64,000 nucleotides of DNA, taken from contig NZ_CDDK01000002.1 of the NCBI RefSeq assembly GCF_000820225.1, forward strand, positions 214,492 to 278,491, in the 5' to 3' direction. This DNA is from Aeromonas veronii bv. veronii (GTDB lineage: Bacteria; Pseudomonadota; Gammaproteobacteria; Enterobacterales; Aeromonadaceae). Positions 17,528 through 26,192 of the stretch are shown here, piece after piece (position 1 is the first letter of the stretch; every line of letters starts with the position of its first letter). Below the pieces are notes generated by a model. The model was not told the origin of the DNA. It saw only the letters and a program-made list of their open reading frames with translations, and made no database searches. The position numbers and the translations under genes are program-made.

Positions 17528-18352
17528 ATGAAGACACTTTCGGACGACTTATACAAACAGTTCAGCAACTTTCTGGCGGTACAGAGCGGAATTGTGCTGG
17601 GGGATAACAAACAGTATCTGGTGAAGAGCCGTCTTTCACCTTTGATGGCTCAGTTTGGCATCGAGAGTCTGTCTGATCTGGTTACCCGTGCAATGAGTGT
17701 GCGAGAGCGTGACCTGAAAATGGCCGTGGTGGATGCCATGACGACCAACGAGACCCTCTGGTTTCGTGATACCTATCCGTTTCAGCTTCTTACCGACAAG
17801 ATTTTCCCCGAGTTGGGGAAAAGTGGCCGCCCCATCAAGATCTGGTCTGCCGCATCCTCGTCAGGTCAGGAGCCCTATTCCATTGCCATGACGGCACTGG
17901 AGCAGCAGATGAAAAAGCCGGGTACCTTGCCTGGTGGCGTGCAGATTGTCGGGACGGATATTTCGACGACCATGCTCAATCAGTGTAAGGAAGGCGTTTA
18001 CGATAGCCTTGCTCTGGCGCGCGGTTTGTCACCGGAGCGCAAGAAGATGTTTTTTGAGCCCTACGGTGACAACAAGATGCGGGTCGCTGAGCGAGTCAGA
18101 AAATTGACCACCTTCCGGCCACTCAACTTGCTGGAGAGTTATAGTTTGCTCGGCAAGTTTGACATTATCTTTTGCCGTAACGTGCTCATCTATTTTGCGC
18201 CGGAAGTGAAGTCGAAGATCCTCAACCAGTTTGCTGCCAGTCTCAATCCCGGTGGATATCTGATGCTGGGCGCGTCGGAGTCACTGGCCGGGTTAACCGA
18301 TCGGTTCGAGATGATCCGCTGCAATCCGGGGATTGTCTACAAGGTCAAATAG
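17528..18352 (+). CDS. cheR: Chemotaxis protein methyltransferase CheR
   Basis: A 274-residue SAM-dependent enzyme that methylates glutamates on chemoreceptors. It has the N-terminal helical domain (LYKQFSNFLAVQSGI) and a catalytic domain with KIWSAASSSGQEPYSIAM, VGTDIS, FDIIFCRNVLIYF and GGYLMLGASESL. Length and motifs are complete. It is co-transcribed with cheV and closed by the terminator at 18403-18431, which separates it from the flgB operon. Confidence 0.95.
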   Translation: MKTLSDDLYKQFSNFLAVQSGIVLGDNKQYLVKSRLSPLMAQFGIESLSDLVTRAMSVRERDLKMAVVDAMTTNETLWFRDTYPFQLLTDKIFPELGKSGRPIKIWSAASSSGQEPYSIAMTALEQQMKKPGTLPGGVQIVGTDISTTMLNQCKEGVYDSLALARGLSPERKKMFFEPYGDNKMRVAERVRKLTTFRPLNLLESYSLLGKFDIIFCRNVLIYFAPEVKSKILNQFAASLNPGGYLMLGASESLAGLTDRFEMIRCNPGIVYKVK

Positions 18353-18402
18353 GCCTGATGGCCACGATATTCGGGGTTTTACCGGATTTAACCAGTTCAT
18401 AC

Positions 18403-18436
18403 AAAGAGGGAAGCAGCGAGCTTCCCTCTTTCTTTA
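18403..18436 (+). terminator. Intrinsic terminator after cheR
   Basis: An 11-bp perfect stem (arms 18403-18413 and 18421-18431) followed by a T-rich tail. The 296-base gap between cheR and flgB holds this terminator, then the RpoN promoter; I see no gene in it. Confidence 0.85.
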
Positions 18437-18603
18437 TCTACAGCTCAGTCTTTCTATTTACCTACCATATCTCGCCATTGCAAAAGTGGTTGCAACCTTA
18501 AGGTGGCCAAATGATGCCGTCTGACTCAAGGCACGAGATGCTCCTGCTGTTTTCGGTCTGAAATGTGCTCATACCCAAACCATCGAACTGAGTGATTTGC
18601 TTA

Positions 18604-18619
18604 TGGCACACCTCTTGCA
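18604..18619 (+). promoter_or_regulatory. RpoN (sigma-54) promoter of flgBCDE
   Basis: TGGCAC-ACCTC-TTGCA, a perfect match to the -24/-12 consensus, 30 bases before the flgB start. Expected activators are FlrC or FlrA, both encoded in this window. Confidence 0.92.
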
Positions 18620-18648
18620 AACAAAATAAACCAAGCAGGAGGTGTGCT

Positions 18649-19047
18649 ATGGCTCTTTCATTTGACAAGGCATTCGGTGTGCATCAACACACCATAAGCG
18701 TTCGCGCCAAGCGTGCTGAGGTGCTTTCCAGCAATATTGCCAACGCAGATACCCCGGGCTTCAAAGCCAGGGATATCAATTTTGCTCAGGCATTGCAGGA
18801 GGCCCAGTCGCATCAGGGGTTTGGTTTGGCAACGACCAGCGAAAAGCACTTTGCCTTGAATATGGACGCCCCAGGTACCGTGCAATATCGCAACCCGCTG
18901 CAACCAGATACCGGTGACGGCAATACAGTCGATGTGCAGCAGGAGCGCAGCGAATTTCTGCGCAATAGCCTCGAGTATCAAACCTCCCTTGAATTTATGA
19001 ATAGCAAAATCAGTGGCCTGCTCAAGGCCCTGAAAGGAGAGCAGTGA
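18649..19047 (+). CDS. flgB: Flagellar proximal rod protein FlgB
   Basis: A 132-residue rod protein. It has the N-terminal rod/hook signature ([18 protein letters not shown]) and a C-terminal amphipathic helix ([23 protein letters not shown]). It is first in the flgBCDE unit. The ATG at 18649 follows AGGAGGTG and lies 30 bases after a perfect RpoN promoter, which excludes the upstream in-frame extension. Its stop overlaps the flgC start (TGATG). Confidence 0.96.
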   Translation: MALSFDKAFGVHQHTISVRAKRAEVLSSNIANADTPGFKARDINFAQALQEAQSHQGFGLATTSEKHFALNMDAPGTVQYRNPLQPDTGDGNTVDVQQERSEFLRNSLEYQTSLEFMNSKISGLLKALKGEQ

Positions 19048-19466
19048 TGAGTTTGTTCAAGGTCTTTGACATAGCAGGCTCGGCTATGAGTGCACAGTCA
19101 GTGCGCCTCAACACGGTTGCCAGCAACATGGCCAACGCGGACAGCGTCAGCTCCAGTGTGGAAAATACTTACCACGCCAGGCGGCCAGTCTTTGCCGCCC
19201 AGCTCGATCAGGCTATGTCTGACAAGCAGGGCTCGGTCGGGGTTGAGGTGAAGGGGATTGTCGAGAGCAAGGCGCCACTGCTCAAGGAGTACAACCCCAA
19301 CCACCCGATGGCGGATAAAGACGGTTTTATCTTCAAGCCAAACGTCAACATGGTTGAAGAGATGGCCGACATGATCAACGCCTCGCGCAGCTACCAGACC
19401 AACGTACAGGTTGCAGATTCGGCCAAAAAGATGCTGCAGCAGACGCTCCAGCTTGGCAAATCCTGA
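19047..19466 (+). CDS. flgC: Flagellar proximal rod protein FlgC
   Basis: A 139-residue rod protein with the signature NTVASNMANADSVSSS at the N-terminus and ASRSYQTNVQVADSAKKMLQ at the C-terminus. Both regions form the coiled-coil packing shared by rod and hook proteins. The ATG at 19047 overlaps the flgB stop by one base; an in-frame GTG one codon earlier is less likely. flgD follows after 15 bases. Confidence 0.96.
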   Translation: MSLFKVFDIAGSAMSAQSVRLNTVASNMANADSVSSSVENTYHARRPVFAAQLDQAMSDKQGSVGVEVKGIVESKAPLLKEYNPNHPMADKDGFIFKPNVNMVEEMADMINASRSYQTNVQVADSAKKMLQQTLQLGKS

Positions 19467-19481
19467 TAGGAGGGATGTAGC

Positions 19482-20222
19482 ATGGTCGATACAACCAATA
19501 ATGTGAACGGTATCAGCCGTACCACGACCCAGACGACAGGCACCACTACAACGCCGAAGAAAGAGCTGGATCAAGCTTCTTTTCTGAAGCTGCTGACCAT
19601 GCAGCTGTCGTATCAGGATCCTTTCAAGCCTGTTGATAACGCCCAGATGCTCTCCCAGATGACATCCATGTCGACTTCTGAGGGGATCAACAGCTTGTCC
19701 ACCCAGATGGGCAATCTCAATACTCTGATGACATCTAGTCAGGCGCTGCAAGCCTCTGCACTGGTCGGACAAAATGTGCTGCTCCCTAGCAATATCGGTT
19801 ATTTGGAGAAAGAGGGGTCCATATCCGGGGTTGTGGCTGTCGGTGTCGAGAACAAGTATTCGAATGTGAAAATCACGGTGGAAGATGAAAAGGGTCAGGT
19901 GATAAAGGAGTTTCCTCTGGAAGGTGATTTACGCGGCAATGTTGAATTTGCTTGGGATGGTAAAGACAAGAGTGGCAATCCGGCCAAGCCTGGAAAATAC
20001 GTGATTAAAGCTAACGGCACCATGGATGGAAAGTCGGAGAGCATCTCGGCCCTGACCTATGGCAAGGTTGATAGTGTGGTCCTGGGGAACGGAACCAACC
20101 CGACTCAACTTAATCTGAGAGGTCTAGGCACTACAACGCTTAACAGTATCCTGCAAATTTCAGGATCTAATCAGAACAAACCAACAACTCAGTCAAAAAC
20201 CACGTCGACAGCATCGATCTAA
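19482..20222 (+). CDS. flgD: Flagellar hook scaffolding protein FlgD
   Basis: A 246-residue hook-cap protein that is needed for hook subunit assembly and then discarded. The conserved N-terminal part includes LDQASFLKLLTMQLSYQDPF and AQMLSQMTSMS. The C-terminal part is the FlgD Ig-like/tudor-type region (GNVEFAWDGKDKSGN) and ends in a Ser/Thr/Gln-rich tail. A TAGGAGGG-type ribosome site precedes the start. The tail is more AT-rich than the N-terminal half. Confidence 0.95.
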   Translation: MVDTTNNVNGISRTTTQTTGTTTTPKKELDQASFLKLLTMQLSYQDPFKPVDNAQMLSQMTSMSTSEGINSLSTQMGNLNTLMTSSQALQASALVGQNVLLPSNIGYLEKEGSISGVVAVGVENKYSNVKITVEDEKGQVIKEFPLEGDLRGNVEFAWDGKDKSGNPAKPGKYVIKANGTMDGKSESISALTYGKVDSVVLGNGTNPTQLNLRGLGTTTLNSILQISGSNQNKPTTQSKTTSTASI

Positions 20223-20232
20223 GGAGCTGGAT

Positions 20233-21585
20233 ATGTCATTTAACAATGCCTTGAGCGGTGTCAACGCGGCACAAAAAGACTTGAACGTCACCGCCAACAA
20301 CATTGCCAACGTTAACACCATGGGCTTTAAGGAGTCCCGAGCCGAGTTTGCGGATGTCTATGCCAACTCCATCTTTGTCAACGCTAAGACCCAGGTCGGT
20401 AATGGTGTGGCGACCGGTGCGGTTGCCCAGCAGTTCCATCAGGGGGCGCTGCAATTTACCAATAACGCACTCGACTTGGCGATTCAGGGGAATGGATTCT
20501 TTGTGACCTCCGATGGCCTGACCAACCTGGATCGCACTTATACTCGTGCCGGTGCCTTCAAGCTCAATGAAAACAGTTATATGGTCAACAATCAGGGCCA
20601 TTATCTGCAAGGGTATGAAATTAATACGGATGGCACCCCCAAAGCGGTCAGTATCAATGCAACCAAGCCGATCCAGATACCGGATCGGGCGGGCGAGCCA
20701 ATCAAGACCAGCAAGATTGAGGCAAGCTTCAATTTGCCCTCAACATCAACGACTAAACCACATCTTTTTAACCCTTCTAATTTTGATCCTAAGGATTCGA
20801 AAACATACTCATCATCCACCTCGGTAGTCATTTATGACTCGTTGGGAGAGCCGCATACTATCACGAAGTATTTTGTGCGTGACGCAGATACGACAGACCC
20901 AACCAAGCCAGCTGATCCCCCGTCTTGGCGCATGTACCTTTATCAAGGTGACAAGCCGATTGATATTGTCGGAGGCGCACAACCAACTATGGCACCAACT
21001 TTGAGCCAAGCTCCTCGAGCCGCGCAGATAACGTTTGGTTCTGACGGTAAAATGAATGCGGTGACACCGTTAACACTAAAAACCCAACCATTGGGTCCAG
21101 GGGTAGGGAACGCGGGTATCATCACAAATGGCGCTGACCCTACTCAGCAGGTTGATATCGTGTTTGGTACCGTGACCCAATACGCATCTCCTTTTGAAGT
21201 CAGCAAGTTGACACAGGATGGTTCCACTGTCGGTCGTTTGACCAAGGTGGAGATCACGCCGGATGGTATTGTCTCTGCCACTTACAGTAACGCGACCACC
21301 ATCAAGGTGGCCATGGTAGCGATGGCCAAGTTTGCCAACTCGCAAGGATTGACTCAGGTTGGCGATACCTCCTGGCGACAGTCCCTGCTCTCTGGCGATG
21401 CCTTGCCGGGGACGCCGAACTCGGGCACTTTCGGGACCATCAAATCATCGGCGCTGGAGCAGTCCAACGTGGATTTGACCTCGGAGCTGGTGGACTTGAT
21501 CACTGCCCAGCGTAACTTCCAGGCCAACTCCCGTTCTCTGGAGGTCAACAGTTCGCTGCAGCAAACCATCCTGCAGATCCGTTAA
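20233..21585 (+). CDS. flgE: Flagellar hook protein FlgE
   Basis: A 450-residue hook subunit, longer than the roughly 400 residues of enteric FlgE. The conserved N-terminal motif (NVTANNIANVNTMGFKESR) and C-terminal motif (SNVDLTSELVDLITAQRNFQ) flank a variable surface domain. That domain, roughly bases 20640-21180, is visibly more AT-rich, suggesting antigenic drift or exchange. It is the last gene of the flgBCDE unit, ended by the terminator at 21605-21631. Confidence 0.95.
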   Translation: MSFNNALSGVNAAQKDLNVTANNIANVNTMGFKESRAEFADVYANSIFVNAKTQVGNGVATGAVAQQFHQGALQFTNNALDLAIQGNGFFVTSDGLTNLDRTYTRAGAFKLNENSYMVNNQGHYLQGYEINTDGTPKAVSINATKPIQIPDRAGEPIKTSKIEASFNLPSTSTTKPHLFNPSNFDPKDSKTYSSSTSVVIYDSLGEPHTITKYFVRDADTTDPTKPADPPSWRMYLYQGDKPIDIVGGAQPTMAPTLSQAPRAAQITFGSDGKMNAVTPLTLKTQPLGPGVGNAGIITNGADPTQQVDIVFGTVTQYASPFEVSKLTQDGSTVGRLTKVEITPDGIVSATYSNATTIKVAMVAMAKFANSQGLTQVGDTSWRQSLLSGDALPGTPNSGTFGTIKSSALEQSNVDLTSELVDLITAQRNFQANSRSLEVNSSLQQTILQIR

Positions 21586-21604
21586 TCGCGCAATAAATGA
21601 TAAT

Positions 21605-21631
21605 GAGAGGGGGCTTGGCCCCCTCTCTGTT
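21605..21631 (+). terminator. Intrinsic terminator after flgE
   Basis: A 10-bp perfect GC-rich stem (arms 21605-21614 and 21618-21627, loop TTG) followed by TGTTT. It separates flgBCDE from the flgF unit, which has its own RpoN promoter. Confidence 0.8.
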
Positions 21632-21675
21632 TCTGTCGCATTCCCATCCTCCTTCTCCCCCCATATCTCTGCTGT

Positions 21676-21691
21676 TGGCACTCTAATTGCA
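21676..21691 (+). promoter_or_regulatory. RpoN (sigma-54) promoter of flgFGHIJKL
   Basis: TGGCAC-TCTAA-TTGCA, a perfect -24/-12 match, 39 bases before the flgF start and just after the flgE terminator. Confidence 0.92.
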
Positions 21692-21729
21692 TTTCTCCTG
21701 TCAGAGTCATCTGTTTGACGGAGAATTCC

Positions 21730-22476
21730 ATGGATCACCTGCTTTATATCGCCATGTCCGGGGCCAAAGAGACCATGAACAGCTTGGCTGTTCGGGGCAA
21801 CAACCTCGCCAATGCCAATACCACCGGCTTCAAGTCCGATTTCGAGCAGGCCAGAAGCATGCAAGCGTTCGGAGAGGGCTTGCCAAGCCGGGTGTTTGCC
21901 ATGGCTGAGCGCCCGGGTCAGAACCTGCAGCATGGCATGCTGATGACCACCGGACGGGATCTGGATGTGGCGGTGGATGGTCCTGGCTGGATTGCCGTGC
22001 AGGATCCCAAGGGCGGTGAGGCCTATACCCGCATGGGGAATTTGCAGGTCAATGCGACCGGCAACTTGCAGACCTCGACGGGCCTGAATGTGGTGGATGA
22101 CGGCGGTCAGCCCATCGTGTTGCCGATGCCGATGGAGAAACTCGAGATCAATCGGGATGGCACCATCAGCGGTCGTCCGGAGGGGGCGGCCGCCAACTTG
22201 CCGGAAGATTTTCAGCGGATCAAGCTGGTCAACCCGGCCGCCGATGCGGTGGAGAAGGGGCAAGATGGTCTGTTTCGCCGCAAAGATGGCCAGAATGAAC
22301 CCGCCTCTGCCAATGTCGGCCTGATTGCCGGCTCCCTTGAGGGGAGCAACGTCAATGTGGTGGATGAGATGACCAACCTGATCCGGCTGCAACGCCAGTT
22401 CGAAACCCAGGTCAAAATCATGAAGACGGCCGAAGAGAATGATGAAGCTCAAACCCAACTGCTGCGAATCAGCTAA
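21730..22476 (+). CDS. flgF: Flagellar proximal rod protein FlgF
   Basis: A 248-residue rod protein with the family ends: LAVRGNNLANANTTGFKSD at the N-terminus and LEGSNVNVVDEMTNLIRLQRQFE at the C-terminus. The ATG at 21730 (MDHLLYIAMSG) is the conserved family start; five codons of in-frame extension are ignored. It is first in the second RpoN unit, with flgG 15 bases downstream. Confidence 0.96.
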   Translation: MDHLLYIAMSGAKETMNSLAVRGNNLANANTTGFKSDFEQARSMQAFGEGLPSRVFAMAERPGQNLQHGMLMTTGRDLDVAVDGPGWIAVQDPKGGEAYTRMGNLQVNATGNLQTSTGLNVVDDGGQPIVLPMPMEKLEINRDGTISGRPEGAAANLPEDFQRIKLVNPAADAVEKGQDGLFRRKDGQNEPASANVGLIAGSLEGSNVNVVDEMTNLIRLQRQFETQVKIMKTAEENDEAQTQLLRIS

Positions 22477-22491
22477 TCAAGGAGTTACACT

Positions 22492-23280
22492 ATGAATCCT
22501 GCACTCTGGATCAGCAAGACCGGGTTGGATGCACAGCAGACCAATATTTCGGTCACCTCGAACAACCTGGCGAACGCCAGCACCGTGGGCTTCAAAAAGT
22601 CACGGGCCATCTTTGAAGATCTGCTGTATCAAAACATCAATCAGCCCGGTGGCCGCTCCTCTGCCGATACCGAGCTCCCCTCCGGCCTGATGTTGGGGGC
22701 GGGTGCCAAGGTGGTGGCGACCCAGAAAAACCACAGCCAGGGCAACGTGCAAACCACCGACAACTCGCTCGATTTGATGATCAGTGGTCGTGGCTACTTT
22801 GAAATTCAGCTGCCGGATGGCAGTGCGGCCTATACCCGCAACGGTCAGTTCACCCTCAACGATGAAGGGACCATAGTGACCCCGGGTAATGGCTACCCGC
22901 TGCAACCGGAAATCCAGATCCCGGAAAACGCCCAGAGCGTTACGGTGGGTGAAGATGGCCAGGTCTCGGTGCAGCTCAAGGGCGATGGCGCTTCTCAGGT
23001 TGTCGGTCAGATCAATATCTCCGACTTCGTCAACGCCAGCGGCTTGCAGCCGATGGGGGAGAACATGTTTGTCGAGACCCAATCCAGCGGTGCTGCCGCT
23101 CAGGGGACTGCCGGTGCCGATGGCTTGGGGGTGATCAAGCAGGGGATGCTGGAGACTTCCAACGTCAACGTGACCGAAGAGCTGGTGAACCTCATTCAGG
23201 CTCAGCGGGTCTACGAGATGAACTCCAAGGTGCTCTCCGCCGTGGACGGCATGATGTCCTTCCTGATCCAGCGTACCTAA
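22492..23280 (+). CDS. flgG: Flagellar distal rod protein FlgG
   Basis: A 262-residue distal rod subunit, the usual family length. It opens with MNPALWISKTGLDAQQTNISVTS-type sequence, carries the rod motif NNLANASTVGFKKSRA, and ends with LETSNVNVTEELVNLIQAQRVYE. It is closely related to FlgF and FlgE, as expected. A GGAG ribosome site precedes it and flgH follows after about 14 bases. Confidence 0.97.
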   Translation: MNPALWISKTGLDAQQTNISVTSNNLANASTVGFKKSRAIFEDLLYQNINQPGGRSSADTELPSGLMLGAGAKVVATQKNHSQGNVQTTDNSLDLMISGRGYFEIQLPDGSAAYTRNGQFTLNDEGTIVTPGNGYPLQPEIQIPENAQSVTVGEDGQVSVQLKGDGASQVVGQINISDFVNASGLQPMGENMFVETQSSGAAAQGTAGADGLGVIKQGMLETSNVNVTEELVNLIQAQRVYEMNSKVLSAVDGMMSFLIQRT

Positions 23281-23294
23281 TTAGGAGGTGCATG

Positions 23295-23966
23295 ATGAAA
23301 GCCGTATGGATGCTGGGATTGTTGGTGCTGGGAGGGTGTAGCAGTACTCCCAATACGCCCAAGCCTGATGATCCCGAGTTTTCCCCCGTCTACGGGGAGT
23401 CGGAGCCGGTGTCGGTGCGACCGACAGGGGCGATTTTCCAGCCGGATCAGGTCAATGGCATCTATTCGGATATCAAGGCACACAAGGTAGGTGACATCAT
23501 TACCATCGAGTTGTCGGAGTCGACCTCTGCCTCGAAAAAGGCCAATACCCAGAGTGGCAAGAATAACAAGTTCAATCTGGACCCGGTCAAGTTGGGTGGC
23601 GTGCCCGTGACCGCCAGCCCCTATGATCTCTCAGCCTCCATTGCTCAAGACAGCGCGTTCAAGGGCCAGGCCAAGGCGGATCAGAGCAACAGCCTGCAGG
23701 GCAATATTTCGGTCAGCGTGGCCAAGGTACTGCCCAACGGCAATCTGGTGGTGCGCGGTGAGAAGTGGATCATGCTCAACAATGGCAATGAATATATCCG
23801 GATCACCGGCCTTATTCGCCCGGAGGACGTGACGTCTGATAACAGCGTTTCGTCCCAGAAAGTGGCCAATGCCCGCATTTACTACGGTGGTACCGGCGAT
23901 CTGGCCAATAGTCAGGAGCAAGGGTGGCTTACCAGCTTTTTCAATGGTCCCTGGTGGCCGCTCTAG
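23295..23966 (+). CDS. flgH: Flagellar L-ring lipoprotein FlgH
   Basis: A 223-residue outer-membrane lipoprotein forming the L ring. The lipobox LVLGGC directs lipidation of a cysteine near residue 15. The conserved body includes [20 protein letters not shown] and a glycine-rich C-terminus. Two ATGs are adjacent (23292 and 23295); the second has better spacing from AGGAGG. flgI starts 8 bases after its stop. Confidence 0.95.
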   Translation: MKAVWMLGLLVLGGCSSTPNTPKPDDPEFSPVYGESEPVSVRPTGAIFQPDQVNGIYSDIKAHKVGDIITIELSESTSASKKANTQSGKNNKFNLDPVKLGGVPVTASPYDLSASIAQDSAFKGQAKADQSNSLQGNISVSVAKVLPNGNLVVRGEKWIMLNNGNEYIRITGLIRPEDVTSDNSVSSQKVANARIYYGGTGDLANSQEQGWLTSFFNGPWWPL

Positions 23967-23974
23967 GAGATGTT

Positions 23975-25072
23975 ATGAAGTCACTCCGTCTTGTCACTCT
24001 GCTTTGCTGTCTGCTGCCCTTGGGTGTGGCCAATGCGGCCCGGATCAAGGACATCAGCTCGGTTGAAGGGGTGCGTAACAACCAGTTGATTGGTTACGGT
24101 CTGGTGGTGGGATTGCCCGGCACTGGCGAGAAGAACAACGCCTTCACCGAGCAGACCTTCCGTACCATGCTCAACAATTTTGGCATCAAGGTGCCGGATA
24201 ACATCAAGCCCAAGATCAAGGATGTGGCACCGGTGGCGATCCATGCCGACCTGCCTCCCTTCTCCAAACCGGGTCAGACCATCGACGTAACGGTCTCTGC
24301 CATTGGCGAGGCCAAGAGCCTGCGGGGAGGCACCCTGTTGCAGAGCTTCCTGAAAGGGCTCGATGGCCGGGTTTATGCGGTCGCGCAGGGCAGTCTGGTG
24401 GTTGGTGGTCTGGGGGCCGAGGGGGCTGATGGTTCCAAGGTTGTGATCAATACCCCGACCGTCGGGCGGATTGCCAACGGTGCGACCGTGGAGCGGGAGG
24501 TGCCCAACTCCTTCAGTCAGGGTGACACCATCACCTTCAACCTTAACCGACCCGACTTTACTACGGCGCGCCGTCTGGCCGATGTGGTCAACGATCTGGT
24601 GGGGCCCAATACCGCTCAGGCGCTCGATGCTACCTCGGTCAAGGTCTATGCCCCGCGGGATCCGGGTCAGCGGGTCTCCTATCTCGCCACCATCGAGAAC
24701 CTGGAGGTGGATCCGGCCAATGAGGCGGCCAAGATCATCGTCAACTCCCGCACTGGCACCATAGTGATAGGCAGTCAAGTCAAGCTCAAACCGGCGGCCA
24801 TCAGCCATGGCGGGTTGACGGTGACCATCGCCGAAAACCAGCAGGTCTCCCAGCCCAACCCGTTGGCGGGAGGAGAGACGACGGTGACCAACAACTCGAC
24901 CATCAATGTCCAGCAGGAGCCGGGGCGAATGTTCAAGTTTGATACCGGTGCGACCCTGGACGATCTGGTCCGGGCGGTCAATCAGGTCGGGGTCGCCCCC
25001 GGTGATTTGATGGCCATCCTTGAGGCGCTGCAGCAGGCAGGCGCCATCGAGGGGCAACTGGTCATATTGTAA
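23975..25072 (+). CDS. flgI: Flagellar P-ring protein FlgI
   Basis: A 365-residue periplasmic protein forming the P ring with help from FlgA, encoded nearby. A signal peptide ([17 protein letters not shown], cleavage near ANA) precedes the conserved [26 protein letters not shown] and the C-terminal [11 protein letters not shown]. The start at 23975 has TAGGAG upstream; the longer frame from 23924 would overlap flgH and is rejected. Confidence 0.96.
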   Translation: MKSLRLVTLLCCLLPLGVANAARIKDISSVEGVRNNQLIGYGLVVGLPGTGEKNNAFTEQTFRTMLNNFGIKVPDNIKPKIKDVAPVAIHADLPPFSKPGQTIDVTVSAIGEAKSLRGGTLLQSFLKGLDGRVYAVAQGSLVVGGLGAEGADGSKVVINTPTVGRIANGATVEREVPNSFSQGDTITFNLNRPDFTTARRLADVVNDLVGPNTAQALDATSVKVYAPRDPGQRVSYLATIENLEVDPANEAAKIIVNSRTGTIVIGSQVKLKPAAISHGGLTVTIAENQQVSQPNPLAGGETTVTNNSTINVQQEPGRMFKFDTGATLDDLVRAVNQVGVAPGDLMAILEALQQAGAIEGQLVIL

Positions 25073-25115
25073 CAAGCGGCAAGTGGTTGCCACGGGTGGC
25101 AATGAGGTAAGCAAA

Positions 25116-26189
25116 ATGGCGGAGTTTGACAGCAACAGCGGCATGAATCTCGGGATGGTACAGGACATCAAGAACCTGGACCGTTTGCGCCAGATGAGCC
25201 AAAGCAAAGAGGGACAGGCCGAAGCGCTCAAGAGTGCGTCACGGCAGTTCGAGTCAATCTTTACCCAGATGCTGTTTCAGAGCATGCGTCAGGCCAACGG
25301 CGTGTTGACTCAGGACAACCCGATGAACAGCAGCTATACCCAGTTCTATGAAGGGATGCTGGATGAGCAGCGGGTTGCCGACATGTCCAGCAAGGGGGGA
25401 CTGGGATTGGCTGACATGGTGGCCAAGCAGCTCTCTCCCGAGACCTTTACCCATCAGGATGGACGGGTGCTCAAGATGCCGCAGCGTACCGAACGGACCT
25501 ACAAACCCTATCAGCCACCCACGGCCGCTGCCGATGATTTGATCGCGGCATCAAAAGTTGGCAAAGATTTTGCTGAAAGAGAGATGACCGAGGGGGTCAA
25601 GGAGAGCCACGCACTCACTATGCCCCGTCGACCGCACCGCAGCATTCCGCCCATGGGGCGCATGGTCAGCGAAGAGGGCAGTGCCACCGGTAGTGGGGGC
25701 AAAGAGTTCGATACGCCCGAAGAGTTCGTCAATCGCCTGATGCCGCTGGCCAAGAAAGCGGCCGACAAGCTGGGGTTAAGCCCGGCGGTACTGGTCGCAC
25801 AGGCGGCACTGGAGAGCGGTTGGGGCAAGCGGGTGATCAAGGATGGCGAGGGGCAGGTGACCCATAACCTGTTTGGCATCAAGGCCGATCCGCGCTGGGA
25901 AGGGCCAAAGGCGGTGGTCAGCACGCTCGAGTATGAGCAAGGCGTCGCCTCCCGCCAGAAAGCGGCATTTCGCTCCTATGAGTCGTTTGAAGAGAGCTTC
26001 AACGACTATGTGGACTTCCTCACTTCCGGCTCTCGCTACAAGGGAGCCCTGGCGAAGGTGGATAGTCCTGATCGCTACTTTGAGGCGCTGCAACAGGCGG
26101 GTTATGCCACCGACCCGCACTACGCCAGAAAATTGAAACAGGTATTGCGCAGTGACGCCATTGCCCAATACAACGAGATGGAGCTGTAA
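25116..26189 (+). CDS. flgJ: Flagellar rod-cap peptidoglycan hydrolase FlgJ
   Basis: A 357-residue two-domain protein. The N-terminal rod-capping domain (ASRQFESIFTQMLFQSMRQAN) is followed by a Pro/Thr-rich linker and a C-terminal glucosaminidase domain (VAQAALESGWGKR, HNLFGIKA, and FAxYxSxxES-like FRSYESFEESFNDY). It drills the rod through the cell wall. The start at 25116 has GAGGTAA upstream and avoids overlap with flgI. It is longer than enteric FlgJ (about 313 residues), mainly in the linker. Confidence 0.95.
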   Translation: MAEFDSNSGMNLGMVQDIKNLDRLRQMSQSKEGQAEALKSASRQFESIFTQMLFQSMRQANGVLTQDNPMNSSYTQFYEGMLDEQRVADMSSKGGLGLADMVAKQLSPETFTHQDGRVLKMPQRTERTYKPYQPPTAAADDLIAASKVGKDFAEREMTEGVKESHALTMPRRPHRSIPPMGRMVSEEGSATGSGGKEFDTPEEFVNRLMPLAKKAADKLGLSPAVLVAQAALESGWGKRVIKDGEGQVTHNLFGIKADPRWEGPKAVVSTLEYEQGVASRQKAAFRSYESFEESFNDYVDFLTSGSRYKGALAKVDSPDRYFEALQQAGYATDPHYARKLKQVLRSDAIAQYNEMEL

Positions 26190-26192
26190 CGT

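Noticed and set aside
25020..25115. A longer flgJ start overlapping flgI
   Set aside because: Basic, non-homologous N-terminus; the ATG at 25116 has a ribosome site and the family start.
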